In this document: piece by piece, positions 17,329 to 27,920 of the stretch
How the letters are laid out: every line of letters begins with the position of its first letter
Numbering within the stretch: the first letter of the stretch is position 1
Assembly (NCBI RefSeq): GCF_004359985.1
Contig: NZ_SMRO01000002.1
Span: forward strand, 2,308,536-2,372,535
DNA: 64,000 nt
Direction: 5' to 3'
Source: Paraburkholderia flava
GTDB taxonomy: Bacteria > Pseudomonadota > Gammaproteobacteria > Burkholderiales > Burkholderiaceae
Notes under the pieces: generated by a model
The model's database searches: none
What the model was told of the DNA's origin: nothing
What the model saw: the letters and a program-made list of their open reading frames with translations, nothing else
Program-made: the position numbers and the translations under genes

Positions 17329-17886
17329 TCATCGGCCGCGGATCACGTCGGAACGCGACGTGGTCGTCACCGTGTGGTCGGGGCCGAAGTGCACGTTGAA
17401 CATGCCCTCCTCGGTGACGCCGCCTTCGCGCCACTTCCAGCTCCATACGGTTTCGGGTTTCAGCGGATACACGGCGACCTCGCCCGGTTTGCCGAGCAGG
17501 CGACGCACCTGGTCGTCGGTCATGCCGATGTGGATCTTCGCGAAGTTCGCGGCGGTCAGGACCTGGGTGATCGCCTGCAGCCGGCCGTCGGGGCCGATGT
17601 CGACCATGTAGGTGTTGAGGCCCTGCGGGCCGCGCGGATATTCGAGCCGCGTCGAGCCGTCGGCGAAGCGCCGCTCGGTCTCGGGCTTGCCCATCTGCGC
17701 GCGGACCTGGTCCACGGTCGTGACGCCAGGCGTCAGCCCCTTGAGCAGCATCGCGTCCGGTTTGACGGCGTTGAAAAATTCCTTGAGTGTCTGCACGGCG
17801 CGTTCGCCCTGTCGATCGTCGCAACCGCCAAGCGCAAACAGCGCGCCGGCCATCGCAACAGCAAGCAGTGTGTGTCGGAAGAACAT
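17329..17886 (-). CDS. SmpA/OmlA (BamE-fold) outer-membrane lipoprotein
   Basis: About 185 residues from the ATG at 17886; an ATG six codons upstream (17904) is also possible. A lipoprotein signal ends in the lipobox ALGGC. Two copies of the BamE-like helix-helix-strand pattern follow: LLKGLTPGVTTVDQVRAQMG and AKIHIGMTDDQVRRLLGKPG. The double repeat makes it longer than BamE itself, so it is a relative rather than the BAM subunit. It precedes the patatin gene closely and on the same strand. Confidence 0.83.
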   Translation of the reverse strand: MFFRHTLLAVAMAGALFALGGCDDRQGERAVQTLKEFFNAVKPDAMLLKGLTPGVTTVDQVRAQMGKPETERRFADGSTRLEYPRGPQGLNTYMVDIGPDGRLQAITQVLTAANFAKIHIGMTDDQVRRLLGKPGEVAVYPLKPETVWSWKWREGGVTEEGMFNVHFGPDHTVTTTSRSDVIRGR

Positions 17887-17996
17887 GGAGTCCGATGCGG
17901 TCATTCCGCGTAAAGCGACACCACAGGATACCGCGACTTCGCAGGCCTGCGAACGACCGGACGCGCGCCGATAGCGCAGTCACGCGGCACATGCAT

Positions 17997-18380
17997 TCAA
18001 CCGATCCGCTGCACCCACTGACTCCGCCACGCCGGTGCATCGAAAGGATCCGTGAAGTACTGGGTCTCGTGAGCGACCTTGCCGTCGCGAAACTCCATGA
18101 TGCTGACGGTAAAAGCCATCTGCCCTTTGTAGTCGATCGTGTATTCCGTGACCCACAGATTGCCCTCGCCCACAATCCGCTTGATGTGGAAACCCGACGG
18201 CTTGCCCGGATGATGTCCACGCAGCGCCTGCAGATTCGCGCGCCCGAGAATCCGTTCACCCGATTGCGGATAGTCGCAGATCGCATCGTCGTGATAGATG
18301 TCGTGTTCCGCGTCGAGATCGCCGGCCGCTGATGCGCGCCAGTGTGCATCGAGCGTTTCACGTAGGGTCTCTTGCTGCAT
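17997..18380 (-). CDS. SnoaL/NTF2-like domain protein
   Basis: 127 residues from an ATG at 18380, with GGAGG upstream. The sequence fits the NTF2/SnoaL cone fold: an N-terminal helix (LRETLDAHWRASAAGDLDAE), then IYHDDAICDYPQSGE, and alternating strands with GFHIKRIVGEGNLWVTEYTI and VSIMEFRDGKVAHETQYFTD. Such proteins are isomerases, hydratases or ligand-binding proteins; the substrate is not predictable. The longer open frame to 18527 lacks similarity. No operon partner. Confidence 0.82.
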   Translation of the reverse strand: MQQETLRETLDAHWRASAAGDLDAEHDIYHDDAICDYPQSGERILGRANLQALRGHHPGKPSGFHIKRIVGEGNLWVTEYTIDYKGQMAFTVSIMEFRDGKVAHETQYFTDPFDAPAWRSQWVQRIG

Positions 18381-18664
18381 GGTGTGCCTCCAGATACCGT
18401 TGAACGTCATCCGACGAAGCCAGCCGCAATCAACCGGTACAGTCGGCCCGCCCCATCGCCCACAACACCCTGCTGCGATTATGGACTTCGCGCGGCCGTC
18501 AGCGCGAATCCGTCCGCTTTGGCACAATCCGCTCGTGCCGCCCGCTTTCGTGAAGCTTGCGCTTCATCTGGTTCAGCGGGTGCGGTCCATAACGAACACT
18601 GCAATCGAACACCCAATACATCAACGCATCGAGCGCCCCCGCTCTGCGCCTCCCCGGATACCTC

Positions 18665-19663
18665 ATGATTCCCTTCTCGGTTCTCGATCTCTCGCCCATC
18701 AACGCCGGCTCGTCGGCGACGGATGCGTTCCGCAACACGCTCGATCTCGCGCAGCACGTCGAGCGCTGGGGCTATCGACGCTTCTGGCTCGCCGAGCATC
18801 ACAACATGACGGGCATCGCGAGCGCGGCGACGTCGGTGGTGATCGGTCACGTCGCGGGAGGCACGCAGACGATCCGCGTCGGCTCCGGCGGCGTGATGCT
18901 GCCGAACCACGCGCCGCTCGTGATCGCTGAGCAGTTCGGCACGCTCGCATCGCTGTACCCTGGGCGGATCGATCTCGGACTCGGCCGTGCGCCCGGTACC
19001 GACCAGACGACCGCCCGTGCGCTACGCCGCGATCTGCAAGGCAGCGCCGATTCGTTTCCCGACGACGTCGTCGAACTGCAGCGTTATTTCGCGGACCCGG
19101 TGCCGGGCCAGCGCGTGCGCGCGGTGCCCGGTGCAGGGTTGCACGTGCCGCTGTGGCTGCTCGGTTCGAGTCTGTTCAGTGCGCAGCTCGCGGCTGCGCT
19201 CGGGTTGCCGTTCGCGTTCGCGTCGCACTTCGCACCCGATCATCTGCTGACGGCGCTGCGCGTGTACCGCTCGCAGTTCCGGCCGTCGGAGACGCTGGCG
19301 AAGCCGTACGCGATGGTCGGCGTGAACCTGTTCGCCGCCGACTCCTCCGACGACGCCCGCCGCCTCTTCACGTCATTGCAGCAGCAGTTCATCAATCTGC
19401 GGCGCGGGACGCCGGGCCAGTTGCAGCCGCCCGTCGAGCACCTCGAAGCGGCTGATCACGAACTCGCCGGCGTCGCGCATTCGCTCGCATGCACGGCGAT
19501 CGGCAATCCCGACGAAGTGCGCGAAGGGCTGAAATCGATCCTCGCGCAGACCGAGGCCGATGAGTTGATCCTCACCGGGCAGATTTACGATCATGCGGCA
19601 AGGCTGCGGTCGTTTGAGATTGGGGCGCAGATTCACGAAGAGCTGGCGGCCGAGAAAAAGTAG
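18665..19663 (+). CDS. LLM-class flavin-dependent oxidoreductase (YhbW-like)
   Basis: 332 residues. Bacterial luciferase-like monooxygenase fold: [20 protein letters not shown] at the start, [20 protein letters not shown], the [20 protein letters not shown] segment and [13 protein letters not shown] are all typical of the MsnO8/YhbW subgroup. Members use reduced flavin, but many have no known substrate. It is a single gene, convergent with the secreted hydrolase (22 bp gap). Confidence 0.9.
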   Translation: MIPFSVLDLSPINAGSSATDAFRNTLDLAQHVERWGYRRFWLAEHHNMTGIASAATSVVIGHVAGGTQTIRVGSGGVMLPNHAPLVIAEQFGTLASLYPGRIDLGLGRAPGTDQTTARALRRDLQGSADSFPDDVVELQRYFADPVPGQRVRAVPGAGLHVPLWLLGSSLFSAQLAAALGLPFAFASHFAPDHLLTALRVYRSQFRPSETLAKPYAMVGVNLFAADSSDDARRLFTSLQQQFINLRRGTPGQLQPPVEHLEAADHELAGVAHSLACTAIGNPDEVREGLKSILAQTEADELILTGQIYDHAARLRSFEIGAQIHEELAAEKK

Positions 19664-19685
19664 CGCGCGCGGCACCCTTCAAACT

Positions 19686-20822
19686 CTACCGATCCGCCGG
19701 CACCGCCGCCAACCCATCCAGCAGCGCCTTATGGAATGCCTGCGGATCCTGCATCTGCGGCGCGTGCCCCAGCTCCGCGAACTCGACGAGCCGCGCATGC
19801 GGAATCGCCTGCTGCGTGAGCTTCGCGAGTTCGGGATAGTGGCCGAGCTTCGCGCGGACGTCCGGCGGCGCCGCGTCCTTGCCGATCGCGGTCGTGTCCT
19901 TGTCGCCGATCAACAGCAGCGTCGGCATCTTCAACTGACCCAGTTCATACACGACCGGCTGCGTATAGATCATGTCGTACAGCAGCGCCGAATTCCACGC
20001 GACCACGTTCTTGCCCGGCCCGCGATACATGCCCGCGAGCATCTGCACCCACGGCTCGTAGTCGGCGCGCCACTGTCCCGCGTAATACGTCGCCTGCTCG
20101 TAGCGGCGGATGCCTTCGGCGGTCGTCTTCAGTTCGCGTGCGTACCACTGGTCGATCGACAGCGACGGCACGCCCTTCGCCTTCCAGTCCTCGAGGCCGA
20201 TCGGATTCACGAGCACCAGTTGCTGCGTCTGCGTCGGGTACATCAACGCGTAGCGGATCCCCAGCATGCCGCCCGTCGAGTGGCCGATGATTGTCGCGCG
20301 CTCGATGCCGAGCGAAGCGAGCAGCGCGTTCGTGTTGCGCGCGAGTTGCTGGAAGCTGTATTGATAGCGCATCGGCTTGCTCGATTTGCAGAAGCCGATC
20401 TGGTCCGGCGCGATCACGCGATAACCCGCATCGGATAGCCGGCGGATCGTGCCTTCCCACGTCGCCGAGCAGAAGTTCTTGCCGTGCAGCAGCACGGCGA
20501 CGCGGCCGTTCGGCTGCTCGGGCTGCACATCGAGATACGCCATGTGCAGCGCCTCGCCCTGCGACGTGAAATCGAACCGATGCACCGGCGCCGGGTACGT
20601 GAAGCCCTCCAGCTCGGGACCGTAGGCCGGTCCATCGTTGCCGGCTGCCGAGGCGGCATCCGCAGCCGTGGCCGGTGACGCCGGCATGCTGCTGACCGCA
20701 CCGGACTGCACAGTCACCGCACCCGACGCACCGCCGGCGGCGAACGCTCCGGTCACCGGCGCGACGCACGTAAAGACACCCGCGACGAACCACGCGGCAA
20801 AGGAGTGACGGCTCGGATTCAT
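19686..20822 (-). CDS. Secreted alpha/beta-hydrolase
   Basis: 378 residues with a signal peptide (about 1-29, ending AFAAGG) and an Ala/Ser-rich linker to about residue 65. The hydrolase fold shows the oxyanion segment LLHGKNFCSATWEG, nucleophile elbow GHSTGG, acid region LLIGDKDTTA and catalytic His in FAELGHAPQMQ. Export to the periplasm, by Sec, is inferred from the signal. It could be an esterase, haloalkane-type or epoxide-type hydrolase; substrate not assignable. Transcribed away from the glg genes. Confidence 0.88.
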   Translation of the reverse strand: MNPSRHSFAAWFVAGVFTCVAPVTGAFAAGGASGAVTVQSGAVSSMPASPATAADAASAAGNDGPAYGPELEGFTYPAPVHRFDFTSQGEALHMAYLDVQPEQPNGRVAVLLHGKNFCSATWEGTIRRLSDAGYRVIAPDQIGFCKSSKPMRYQYSFQQLARNTNALLASLGIERATIIGHSTGGMLGIRYALMYPTQTQQLVLVNPIGLEDWKAKGVPSLSIDQWYARELKTTAEGIRRYEQATYYAGQWRADYEPWVQMLAGMYRGPGKNVVAWNSALLYDMIYTQPVVYELGQLKMPTLLLIGDKDTTAIGKDAAPPDVRAKLGHYPELAKLTQQAIPHARLVEFAELGHAPQMQDPQAFHKALLDGLAAVPADR

Positions 20823-21240
20823 CGACGGAAGGCCTCATGCGGATCGGAGCCGCCGATTCTACCGGTGCGGCACGTAGATCGCTGCGAGTTGGGCACATAG
20901 CCTGGAGCGGGACGCCCTTCGCCCGCATCGAACCACGCCACCCCACGCCCACCGCTTTCAATATTGCATTGCCGCACAACGCGCCGGCACGACTCAGCAC
21001 GCGCGTCACCACCACCCACTCCATCGCAAACCCCACCCAATCCGCGCAACGCGAATCCCAGTCCCTCACCCACCGCCCGATCAAAATCTCATCCCAAAAA
21101 CCATCCATTCGAGCGCGCGCGGCGAAACGGTGCTAGAAATACTGGACGTGCCGCACAACCGCGACGACCGACATCCGACGAGAGCGGGTAGCCATCCCGC
21201 CAGGGCCCTCCGGGGGAAAACAGAGATAAGGGAGACGTAC
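20823..21240. other. Intergenic region upstream of glgC
   Basis: About 418 bases between divergent genes. The stretch 20930-21080 is unusually C-rich on the plus strand with many ACC/CCA words. I see no gene. The glgC ribosome-binding site (AAGGGAGA) is at its right end. The promoters of both flanking genes must be here. Confidence 0.45.
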
Positions 21241-22515
21241 ATGCACACACCGGCCAGTCTCAACGATCTGCAGCACACTACCCTCGCCATCGTTCTGGCG
21301 GGCGGGCGCGGCACCCGGCTCGGGCCGCTCACGAACAAACGCGTGAAACCCGCCGTGCATTTCGGCGGTAAATACCGGATCGTCGATTTTGCGTTGTCCA
21401 ACTGCCTGAACTCGGGCATACGACGCATCGCCGTGGTGACGCAGTACAAGGCGCATTCGCTGCTGCGGCACGTGCAGCGCGGCTGGGGGTTTCTGCGCGG
21501 CGAGTTCAACGAGTTCATCGATCTGTGGCCGGCGCAGCAGCGCGTCGAAGGCGCGCACTGGTATCGCGGCACCGCCGACGCGGTGTTCCAGAATCTCGAC
21601 ATCGTCCGGTCGATCCGCCCGAAGTACGTGATCGTGCTGGCCGGCGACCACATCTACAAGATGGACTACACGCGGATGATCCTCGATCACACGGAGAGCG
21701 GCGCGGACTGCACGGTCGGCTGCATCGAGGTGCCGCGAATGGAAGCGACCGCGTTCGGCGTGATGGCCGTCGACGAATCGCGGCGCGTGACCGGCTTCGT
21801 CGAAAAACCCGCCGATCCGCCCGCGATGCCCGGTCGCCCCGACATCGCGCTCGCGAGCATGGGCATCTATGTGTTCAACGCGGACTACCTGTACTCGCTG
21901 CTCGAAGAAAACATCACGAGCGGCACGACCGATCACGACTTCGGCAAGGACATCATCCCGCGCGTCGTCACGCAGGGCCACGCGATCGCGCATCCGTTCA
22001 GCATGTCGTGCGTGACGTCCGATCCGAACGCCGAATCGTACTGGCGCGACGTCGGTACGATCGACGCGTACTGGGCAGCCAATCTTGATCTCGCATCGAC
22101 GATTCCCGCGCTCGATCTGTACGACCGCAACTGGCCGATCTGGACGCACATGGAGCAACTGCCGCCCGCGAAGTTCGTGCGCGACCTGAACGGCCAGCAA
22201 GGCTCGTCGACCAACCTGATCGTGTGCGGCGGCTGCGTGATCAGCGGCTCGCAGGTCGCGCGCTCGGTGCTGTCGTCGAACGTGCTCGTGAAGTCGTTCT
22301 GTAACATCAATGAGGCAGTCTTGCTGCCACAGGTGACGGTCGGTGCGAGTTGCCGATTGCGTCGCGTGGTGATCGACCGGGGGTGTTCGATTCCGGACGG
22401 CACCGTGATCGGCGAAGACCCGGTGCTCGACGGCGAGCGCTTTTACCGGACCGACGCGGGCGTCGTGCTGGTCACGGCCGAAGCGCTGCGGCGTCAGCAG
22501 GCGGCGGCACATTGA
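21241..22515 (+). CDS. glgC: Glucose-1-phosphate adenylyltransferase
   Basis: 424 residues, the normal GlgC length, from the ATG at 21241 after AAGGGAGA. It makes ADP-glucose from ATP and glucose-1-phosphate, the first committed step of glycogen synthesis. [11 protein letters not shown] (nucleotide loop), [43 protein letters not shown] and FVEKP are all signature blocks. The C-terminal left-handed beta-helix domain is present ([19 protein letters not shown]). glgA follows in the same direction; glgB, glgX and glgP are not in the window. Confidence 0.96.
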   Translation: MHTPASLNDLQHTTLAIVLAGGRGTRLGPLTNKRVKPAVHFGGKYRIVDFALSNCLNSGIRRIAVVTQYKAHSLLRHVQRGWGFLRGEFNEFIDLWPAQQRVEGAHWYRGTADAVFQNLDIVRSIRPKYVIVLAGDHIYKMDYTRMILDHTESGADCTVGCIEVPRMEATAFGVMAVDESRRVTGFVEKPADPPAMPGRPDIALASMGIYVFNADYLYSLLEENITSGTTDHDFGKDIIPRVVTQGHAIAHPFSMSCVTSDPNAESYWRDVGTIDAYWAANLDLASTIPALDLYDRNWPIWTHMEQLPPAKFVRDLNGQQGSSTNLIVCGGCVISGSQVARSVLSSNVLVKSFCNINEAVLLPQVTVGASCRLRRVVIDRGCSIPDGTVIGEDPVLDGERFYRTDAGVVLVTAEALRRQQAAAH

Positions 22516-22602
22516 CGGGCGGGCGCGGCGTTCCCCTGGCGGTATGTCGGGTACGCCGCGTGCTCACGATCTGCGTCGGGCGCGGAGTACGCATCGGATG
22601 CA

Positions 22603-22618
22603 CGGTCGACGTCGACCG
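22603..22618. repeat. 16-bp perfect palindrome in the glgC-glgA gap
   Basis: CGGTCGAC followed by its exact complement GTCGACCG. It lies in the 249 bp glgC-glgA gap, a region also rich in GTGCAC words. It may be a regulator site or chance in GC-rich DNA. Confidence 0.3.
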
Positions 22619-22764
22619 CGCTGTCCGCGATGTGCAGGATGCACGCGGTGTGCACGATGCGCGTCGTGCACCTCACGAGCAATGCGTACCTCACGGGCGT
22701 CGCGAACAACACGTCCGCACAACACCACCCTAGTCCATCCCGGTTTTTCACAGGTCCAGAGCTT

Positions 22765-24237
22765 ATGACGATCCGTGCGCTGCATGTCGCCAGCGAGTTG
22801 TATCCGCTTCTCAAGACCGGCGGTCTCGCCGACGTAGCCGGTGCGCTGCCGCCCGCGCTGATCGAACGCGGCGCCGACGTCCGCGTGCTGCTGCCTGGCT
22901 TCCCTGCCGTCGCGGCCGGTCTCGCGGATCTGCGGCCCGTTGCAAAACTGGCGCATCCATTGGGGCATCGAGGCACGCTGTCGCACGCGACGCTCGAACT
23001 CGGCACGCTGCCTTCGAGCGGTCTTTCGGTTTACATGATCCGCGACGACGCGCTGTACAACCGGCCCGGCAATCCGTATCTCGACGCCGAGCACGTCCCG
23101 TACGGCGACAACGCACAGCGTTTCGCACTGCTCGGCTGGACCGCGGCGCAGCTCGCACAGCGAGTCGATTCCGCGTGGGCGCCGCAGATCATCCACGCGC
23201 ACGACTGGCACGCTGGCCTCGCCCCCGCCTATCTGAAGGCTGCAGAACGCGCGGCCGGCCGGACCTTCGCGCGCACGGTGTTCACCGTGCATAACCTCGC
23301 GTATCAGGGCATTTTCCCCGCACAGGAGTTCGGCCATCTCGGCCTGCCCGCCGATTTCTTCAGCATGCACGGCGTCGAGTTCTACGGTCAGCTGTCGTTC
23401 CTGAAAGCCGGCCTCTACTACAGCGACCGGCTCACCACCGTGAGCCCGACTTACGCACGCGAGATCCAGACGCTCGCGCAAGGCGGCGGTCTCGATGCGC
23501 TGCTGCGCGCGCGCACGCACGATCTGTCGGGCATCCTGAACGGTGTCGATTACGCGGTGTGGAATCCATCCGTCGACGAAGCACTACCGACCCGCTACAC
23601 GAGCACGCGCCTCACCGGCAAGCGCGCGTGCAAGACCGCACTGCAGGCGCACTTCGGACTCGCGCAGAAAAGCGATGCGCTGCTGTTCGGCGTCGTCAGC
23701 CGGTTGACCGAACAGAAGGGTCTCGACCTGCTGCTCGGCGCGCTGCCGGAGATCGTGTCGCGTGGGGGTCAACTGGTCGTGCTCGGCACCGGCGACCCTG
23801 CACTCGAAGCGGGTCTGCTGCGCGTCGCGCATGCGCATCCGGATGCGGTGGCGGTCGAACGCGGTTTCGACGAGCCGCTCGCGCACGCGATCGTCGCCGG
23901 CAGCGATGTGATCGCGGTGCCGTCGCGCTTCGAGCCCTGCGGGCTCACGCAGCTGTACGCGCTCGCGTATGGGTCGCTGCCGCTCGTGCATCGGGTGGGT
24001 GGGCTGGCGGATACGGTCGTCGATGCGTCGCTGGAAAATCTCGCCGACGATCTCGCGACGGGCTTCGTCTTCGAGCGCTTCGAGCCGGACGCGCTCGCCG
24101 GCGCGATCCGCCGCGCGTTCGCGCTGTATGCGCGGCGCACCGAATGGAAGGCCACGCAGCAGCGCGCGATGCGGCAGGATTTCGGCTGGGGGGCGTCGGC
24201 GCAGCGTTATCTCGATCTGTATCGGTCGCTGGTTTGA
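22765..24237 (+). CDS. glgA: Glycogen synthase (ADP-glucose)
   Basis: 490 residues from the ATG at 22765; the frame is open to 22630 but family homology begins at MTIRALHVASELYPLLKTGG. It transfers glucose from ADP-glucose to glycogen. The KTGGLADV motif near residue 15 binds ADP-glucose; the HDWHAGLAP and TVHNLAYQG blocks and the C-terminal GT-B segment SRFEPCGLTQLYALAYG with its catalytic Glu are intact. Paired with glgC. Confidence 0.96.
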   Translation: MTIRALHVASELYPLLKTGGLADVAGALPPALIERGADVRVLLPGFPAVAAGLADLRPVAKLAHPLGHRGTLSHATLELGTLPSSGLSVYMIRDDALYNRPGNPYLDAEHVPYGDNAQRFALLGWTAAQLAQRVDSAWAPQIIHAHDWHAGLAPAYLKAAERAAGRTFARTVFTVHNLAYQGIFPAQEFGHLGLPADFFSMHGVEFYGQLSFLKAGLYYSDRLTTVSPTYAREIQTLAQGGGLDALLRARTHDLSGILNGVDYAVWNPSVDEALPTRYTSTRLTGKRACKTALQAHFGLAQKSDALLFGVVSRLTEQKGLDLLLGALPEIVSRGGQLVVLGTGDPALEAGLLRVAHAHPDAVAVERGFDEPLAHAIVAGSDVIAVPSRFEPCGLTQLYALAYGSLPLVHRVGGLADTVVDASLENLADDLATGFVFERFEPDALAGAIRRAFALYARRTEWKATQQRAMRQDFGWGASAQRYLDLYRSLV

Positions 24238-24453
24238 AGGGGCCGGCTGGGTGGTTCGGACTGCGCAACTCGATCCGAACATCCAGCCCGACCCGCCCCC
24301 GCTGACGATTTCCCGCAACACCCGCCCCACGGCACCGTTACGGTGCGCAAAAACTCCTGTATCGTCTCCCGATAGCCCGCCCGCGCGCCGTTCAGCGCGT
24401 CCAGCGGGCCTCGCACTCAGTTCGCCCTCTCAACGCGCCACCCTCGACCGACC

Positions 24454-25317
24454 ATGAAAAACGTTTTGAGCATCCAGTCGCACGTCGTCTTCGGGCATGC
24501 GGGCAACAGCGCGTCGGAGTTTCCGATGCGCCGGCTCGGCGTCAACGTCTGGCCGCTCAATACCGTGCAGTTCTCGAACCACACGCAATACGGCCACTGG
24601 ACCGGCAGCGCGATCGATTCCAACCAGATGGTCGATCTCGTCGACGGGATCGGGGCGATCGGCATGCTGCCGCGCTGCGACGCGGTGCTGTCCGGCTACC
24701 TCGGCACACCCGAGCAGGCGCAGGCGGTGATCGACATCGTCGCGTCGGTGAAGGCCGCGAATCCGCGCGCGTGGTACTTCTGCGATCCGGTGATGGGCAC
24801 GACGACCGGCTGCAAGGTCGAGCCCGGCATCCAGGAGTTCCTGGTGAACCGGATGCCCGAAATCGCCGACGGCCTCGCACCGAATCACAGCGAACTGCAA
24901 CGCCTCGTCGGCCGCACGATCGAAACCGTCGACGAAGCGCTGGTTGCATGTCGCGAAGTGATCCGACGCGGTCCGAAGATCGTGCTCGTCAAACATCTAC
25001 TCGACCGCAACTCTCCCGCCGACCGCTTCAACATGCTCGTCGTCACTGAACGCGAAGCGTGGATGGGCCAGCGTCCGTTGTATCCGTTCGCTCGACAGCC
25101 GGTCGGTGTCGGCGATCTGACGAGCGCGGTGTTCGTCGCGCGCACGCTGCTCGGCGATCCGCTGCGCGCCGCGTTCGAGCACACGCTCGCCGCCGTCAAC
25201 GCGGTCGTGCGCACGACGTGGGAAGCGGGCCGCTACGAACTCGAACTCGTTGCCGCGCAGGACGAGATCGCGAAGCCGCGCGAGTGGTTCGACGCATGGG
25301 TCGCGGCCACGGTGTAG
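24454..25317 (+). CDS. pdxY: Pyridoxal kinase PdxY
   Basis: 287 residues. Ribokinase-like kinase that phosphorylates pyridoxal in the PLP salvage pathway. The N-terminal [20 protein letters not shown] block is the PdxY/PdxK hallmark; the anion-hole/catalytic segment reads [12 protein letters not shown] (GVGD where many ribokinases have GTGD, normal for PdxY). Single gene between glgA and an acidic unknown gene, same strand. Confidence 0.94.
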   Translation: MKNVLSIQSHVVFGHAGNSASEFPMRRLGVNVWPLNTVQFSNHTQYGHWTGSAIDSNQMVDLVDGIGAIGMLPRCDAVLSGYLGTPEQAQAVIDIVASVKAANPRAWYFCDPVMGTTTGCKVEPGIQEFLVNRMPEIADGLAPNHSELQRLVGRTIETVDEALVACREVIRRGPKIVLVKHLLDRNSPADRFNMLVVTEREAWMGQRPLYPFARQPVGVGDLTSAVFVARTLLGDPLRAAFEHTLAAVNAVVRTTWEAGRYELELVAAQDEIAKPREWFDAWVAATV

Positions 25318-25415
25318 CGCGGCATCCGCAACGCCTATAATGCGGGCCGCGCGATCACATCGCGTCTGCATCACCTATAAACCCACACCGCACACAGGCA
25401 ACGAACGAGGTTCAG

Positions 25416-25877
25416 ATGGACGGCACCATTCGCAGCGAACGCGAAGAAATTTTTGAAGAGATGTGCGCGAGCGTCGACGCCGGCGAAACGCACGAACAGG
25501 AAGCGATCGAATTCTTCGAGGCGCAATTCGACGAGCCGGATTTCGATCCCGCACACTGGCTCGACATCGCGCTCTATCACGCGCCCGAAGTCGCGCGCGG
25601 CGTGATCGACATGGTCGCCGCCGACGATCGCGCGCGCAGCAGCATCGCCGAAGTGATCGCCGACAACCTCGACATCTCGTACGGCGCCGAAGAATGCCAG
25701 CAGTTCGCGGAGACGCTGCAGTTCGCGCTGGCGAACGGCATCCCGATCGACTTCGACATCGTGCTCGACGGCTGTCAACGCGCGATCGACGACCTGGACA
25801 CCTGGGCCGACGATGACACGAAAGCACCGTTGCTGCGCCTTCGCGACGAAGTCCTGCGCCTGCAGGACGACCGCTAA
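25416..25877 (+). CDS. Acidic hypothetical protein
   Basis: 153 residues, strongly acidic throughout (for example REEIFEEMCASVDAGE and AQFDEPDFDPAHWLD), with no signal or membrane span and predicted mainly helical. Codon use fits the neighbours and a GAGG ribosome-binding site precedes the ATG, so I regard it as a real gene. Family not recognised. It lies 98 bp downstream of pdxY in the same direction. Confidence 0.72.
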   Translation: MDGTIRSEREEIFEEMCASVDAGETHEQEAIEFFEAQFDEPDFDPAHWLDIALYHAPEVARGVIDMVAADDRARSSIAEVIADNLDISYGAEECQQFAETLQFALANGIPIDFDIVLDGCQRAIDDLDTWADDDTKAPLLRLRDEVLRLQDDR

Positions 25878-26274
25878 CGCCTCACCTCCTTCCGCGCGTT
25901 CTATCCTGACCGTGCATCCCCTGTATTCGTCTACATAAAACCCGCGCGACGCTGTGCCGAAATGCGCACGCGAAGCGCGGCGTTCTGCCAAGACGTTCGC
26001 AAATTGGCTTTTTATATTCGCGCCACGTCGGCAGGCCGATCCGCTCTCACATTCGTTCCGGCCTGCCACGGGCTGCTCCCGTGATGTTGTGTGCAACTCG
26101 CGCATCTCAGCGTATTGCGCGTTTTCCAGCATTGCCCGCATGACCGGATTGTCCGTACGCTGAATCGTCGGGCGTACACATCGAGAAATACATCGAGGAC
26201 ACCGGCATCGCGACACGTTGCTCGCGACGCACGAGGGTTGTCGAATCACTAACCTGCCGATGGAAGGAGTCGCC
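25878..26274. other. Intergenic region upstream of the LivJ-like gene
   Basis: About 397 bases. It includes a locally AT-rich stretch near 26000-26020 (TTGGCTTTTT then ATATTC) that could be a promoter for the binding-protein gene. No gene is supported. Confidence 0.4.
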
Positions 26275-27426
26275 ATGAGTCTTAGCAAGACGCTGAAACC
26301 CCTCGCCGTGACACTCGCCGCGCTGGTCGCGGCCGCGCCGCTCGCGAGCTTCGCCGACGACCTGACGGTCACGATCGGCTTCGCGGCGCCGCTGACCGGT
26401 GCGAACGCCGGCTACGGCAAAGATCTGCAGAATGGCGTGCAGCTCGCGCTCGACGAGGCGAATGCGCAGAAGATCCACATCGGCGACAAGGTCGCGCACT
26501 TCAATCTGGTGGCCGAAGACGATCAGGCCGACCCGCGCATCGGCGTGCAGGCCGCACAGAAACTCGTCGACCAGAACGTCTCGGTGGTCGTCGGCCACTT
26601 CAATTCGGGGACGACGATTCCGGCATCGCGAATCTACGAAAACGCCGGCATTCCGATGATCGATCCGGCTGCGACGAATCCGGTGATCGTCAATCAGGGG
26701 TTCGCGAACGCGTTCATGGTGATCTCGACCGATGCGCAGAACGCCGGCAACGCGGGCATCTACGCGGTCGAAGTGACGAAGGCGAAGCGCATCGCGATCC
26801 TCGACGACCGCACCGCGTTCGGCCAGGGCGAAGCCGACGAATTCGAGAAGGCCGTGAAGGCGCACGGCGGCAATCTCGTCACGCACGAGTTCACGTCGAA
26901 CCAGGCCGTCGATTTCCGCACGCAGCTGACCAAGATCAAATCCGCCGACGTGGATCTGCTGTTCTTCGGCGGACTCGACACGCAGGCGGCGTCGGTCGCG
27001 AAGCAGATGAAGCAGCTCGGCCTGCACGCGCAGCTGGTCGGCGGCGGCGGCGTGATGGATCCCGAGTTCATCAAGCTTGCCGGCGATGCGGCCGACGGCG
27101 TGATGGCCTGGGAATACGGCCGGCCGCTCGCGCAACTGCCGGGTGGCAAGGACTTCTCGGCGAAGTTCAAGAAGCGCTTCGGCGTCGATATCCTGTCGTA
27201 TGCGCCGTTCGGCTATGACGCCGCGTGGGCCGCGATCAAGGCGATGGAGGCCGCGAAATCGACGTCGCCGGCGACCTATCGGCCCGCGCTGAAGAGCATC
27301 AGCTTCGACGGCGTGACCGGCCATATCGCATTCGACAGCAACGGCGCGTTGAAGAACGCGGGGTCGACGCTGTATCAGGTGAAGAACGGGGCCTGGGTGC
27401 CGGTTGTGACGAAGGGTGGGACCTGA
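26275..27426 (+). CDS. Branched-chain amino-acid ABC transporter substrate-binding protein (LivJ/LivK type)
   Basis: 383 residues from the ATG at 26275 with GGAAGGAG upstream. Sec signal peptide (1-26, ending ASFADD), then the type I periplasmic binding fold: VTIGFAAPLTGANAGYGKDL, VVVGHFNSGTTIPASRIYE, YAPFGYDAAWAAIKAME. These match the Leu/Ile/Val-Thr-Ala family receptors. No permease or ATPase genes are adjacent, so it works with a transporter encoded elsewhere or is a stand-alone receptor. Periplasmic. Confidence 0.92.
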   Translation: MSLSKTLKPLAVTLAALVAAAPLASFADDLTVTIGFAAPLTGANAGYGKDLQNGVQLALDEANAQKIHIGDKVAHFNLVAEDDQADPRIGVQAAQKLVDQNVSVVVGHFNSGTTIPASRIYENAGIPMIDPAATNPVIVNQGFANAFMVISTDAQNAGNAGIYAVEVTKAKRIAILDDRTAFGQGEADEFEKAVKAHGGNLVTHEFTSNQAVDFRTQLTKIKSADVDLLFFGGLDTQAASVAKQMKQLGLHAQLVGGGGVMDPEFIKLAGDAADGVMAWEYGRPLAQLPGGKDFSAKFKKRFGVDILSYAPFGYDAAWAAIKAMEAAKSTSPATYRPALKSISFDGVTGHIAFDSNGALKNAGSTLYQVKNGAWVPVVTKGGT

Positions 27427-27920
27427 TCTTCGGCGTGTCGGATTGAGTATGGCGCGATGCGATGCGACGGTCGATCATGTCGCGCCACTCCTGATTCCTG
27501 ATGTATGCCCCTGCTTTAACCTCTGCTATCAGTGTTGTATAGAACCGAATCAAAACTGTCGCCGTTGCGACAGCTCGCGACGATCCGCGTAGACAGGTAG
27601 GTACGCAAGCCAATCACGCGCTTGCTGTTCTGATCTGCGCGGCTCTCTGGAAGCGGCCGGCACAAGTCGGCGCTCCATACCACCTCCCGACCGCACTTTC
27701 TCGCCGACCCCTGGGTATACGACAGGGCGTCGCCGTGCGTCCGAAAGTTCGCCACCGCACCGATCACGCCTTCCATCCAGCCGACACTTCTTCAGTGGTC
27801 GACTGTGCGTCTCCTGCACCGCGCACAAAACCCGCTTGAAACCCACGCGCGTCGCAACCGCGCTATCCGTCGTGGCCGCCAGTCGCAGCTCGATCGTCTC
27901 TAACTCACTTTGAGAATCCT
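27427..27920. other. 494-bp region without a recognised gene
   Basis: Base composition is less GC-biased than in the neighbours. Two short minus-strand frames (27516-27776 and 27550-27846) lack clear ribosome-binding sites and have no family signal I recognise. It may be a decayed accessory gene. The right end carries the leader of the FkbM gene. Confidence 0.4.

Noticed and set aside
22603..22618. 16-bp perfect palindrome as a strong operator candidate
   Set aside because: A single palindrome in GC-rich DNA with no second copy; listed as a repeat only.
27516..27846. Two overlapping minus-strand frames in the 494-bp gap
   Set aside because: No ribosome-binding site and no domain; kept as an unexplained region instead of a gene.
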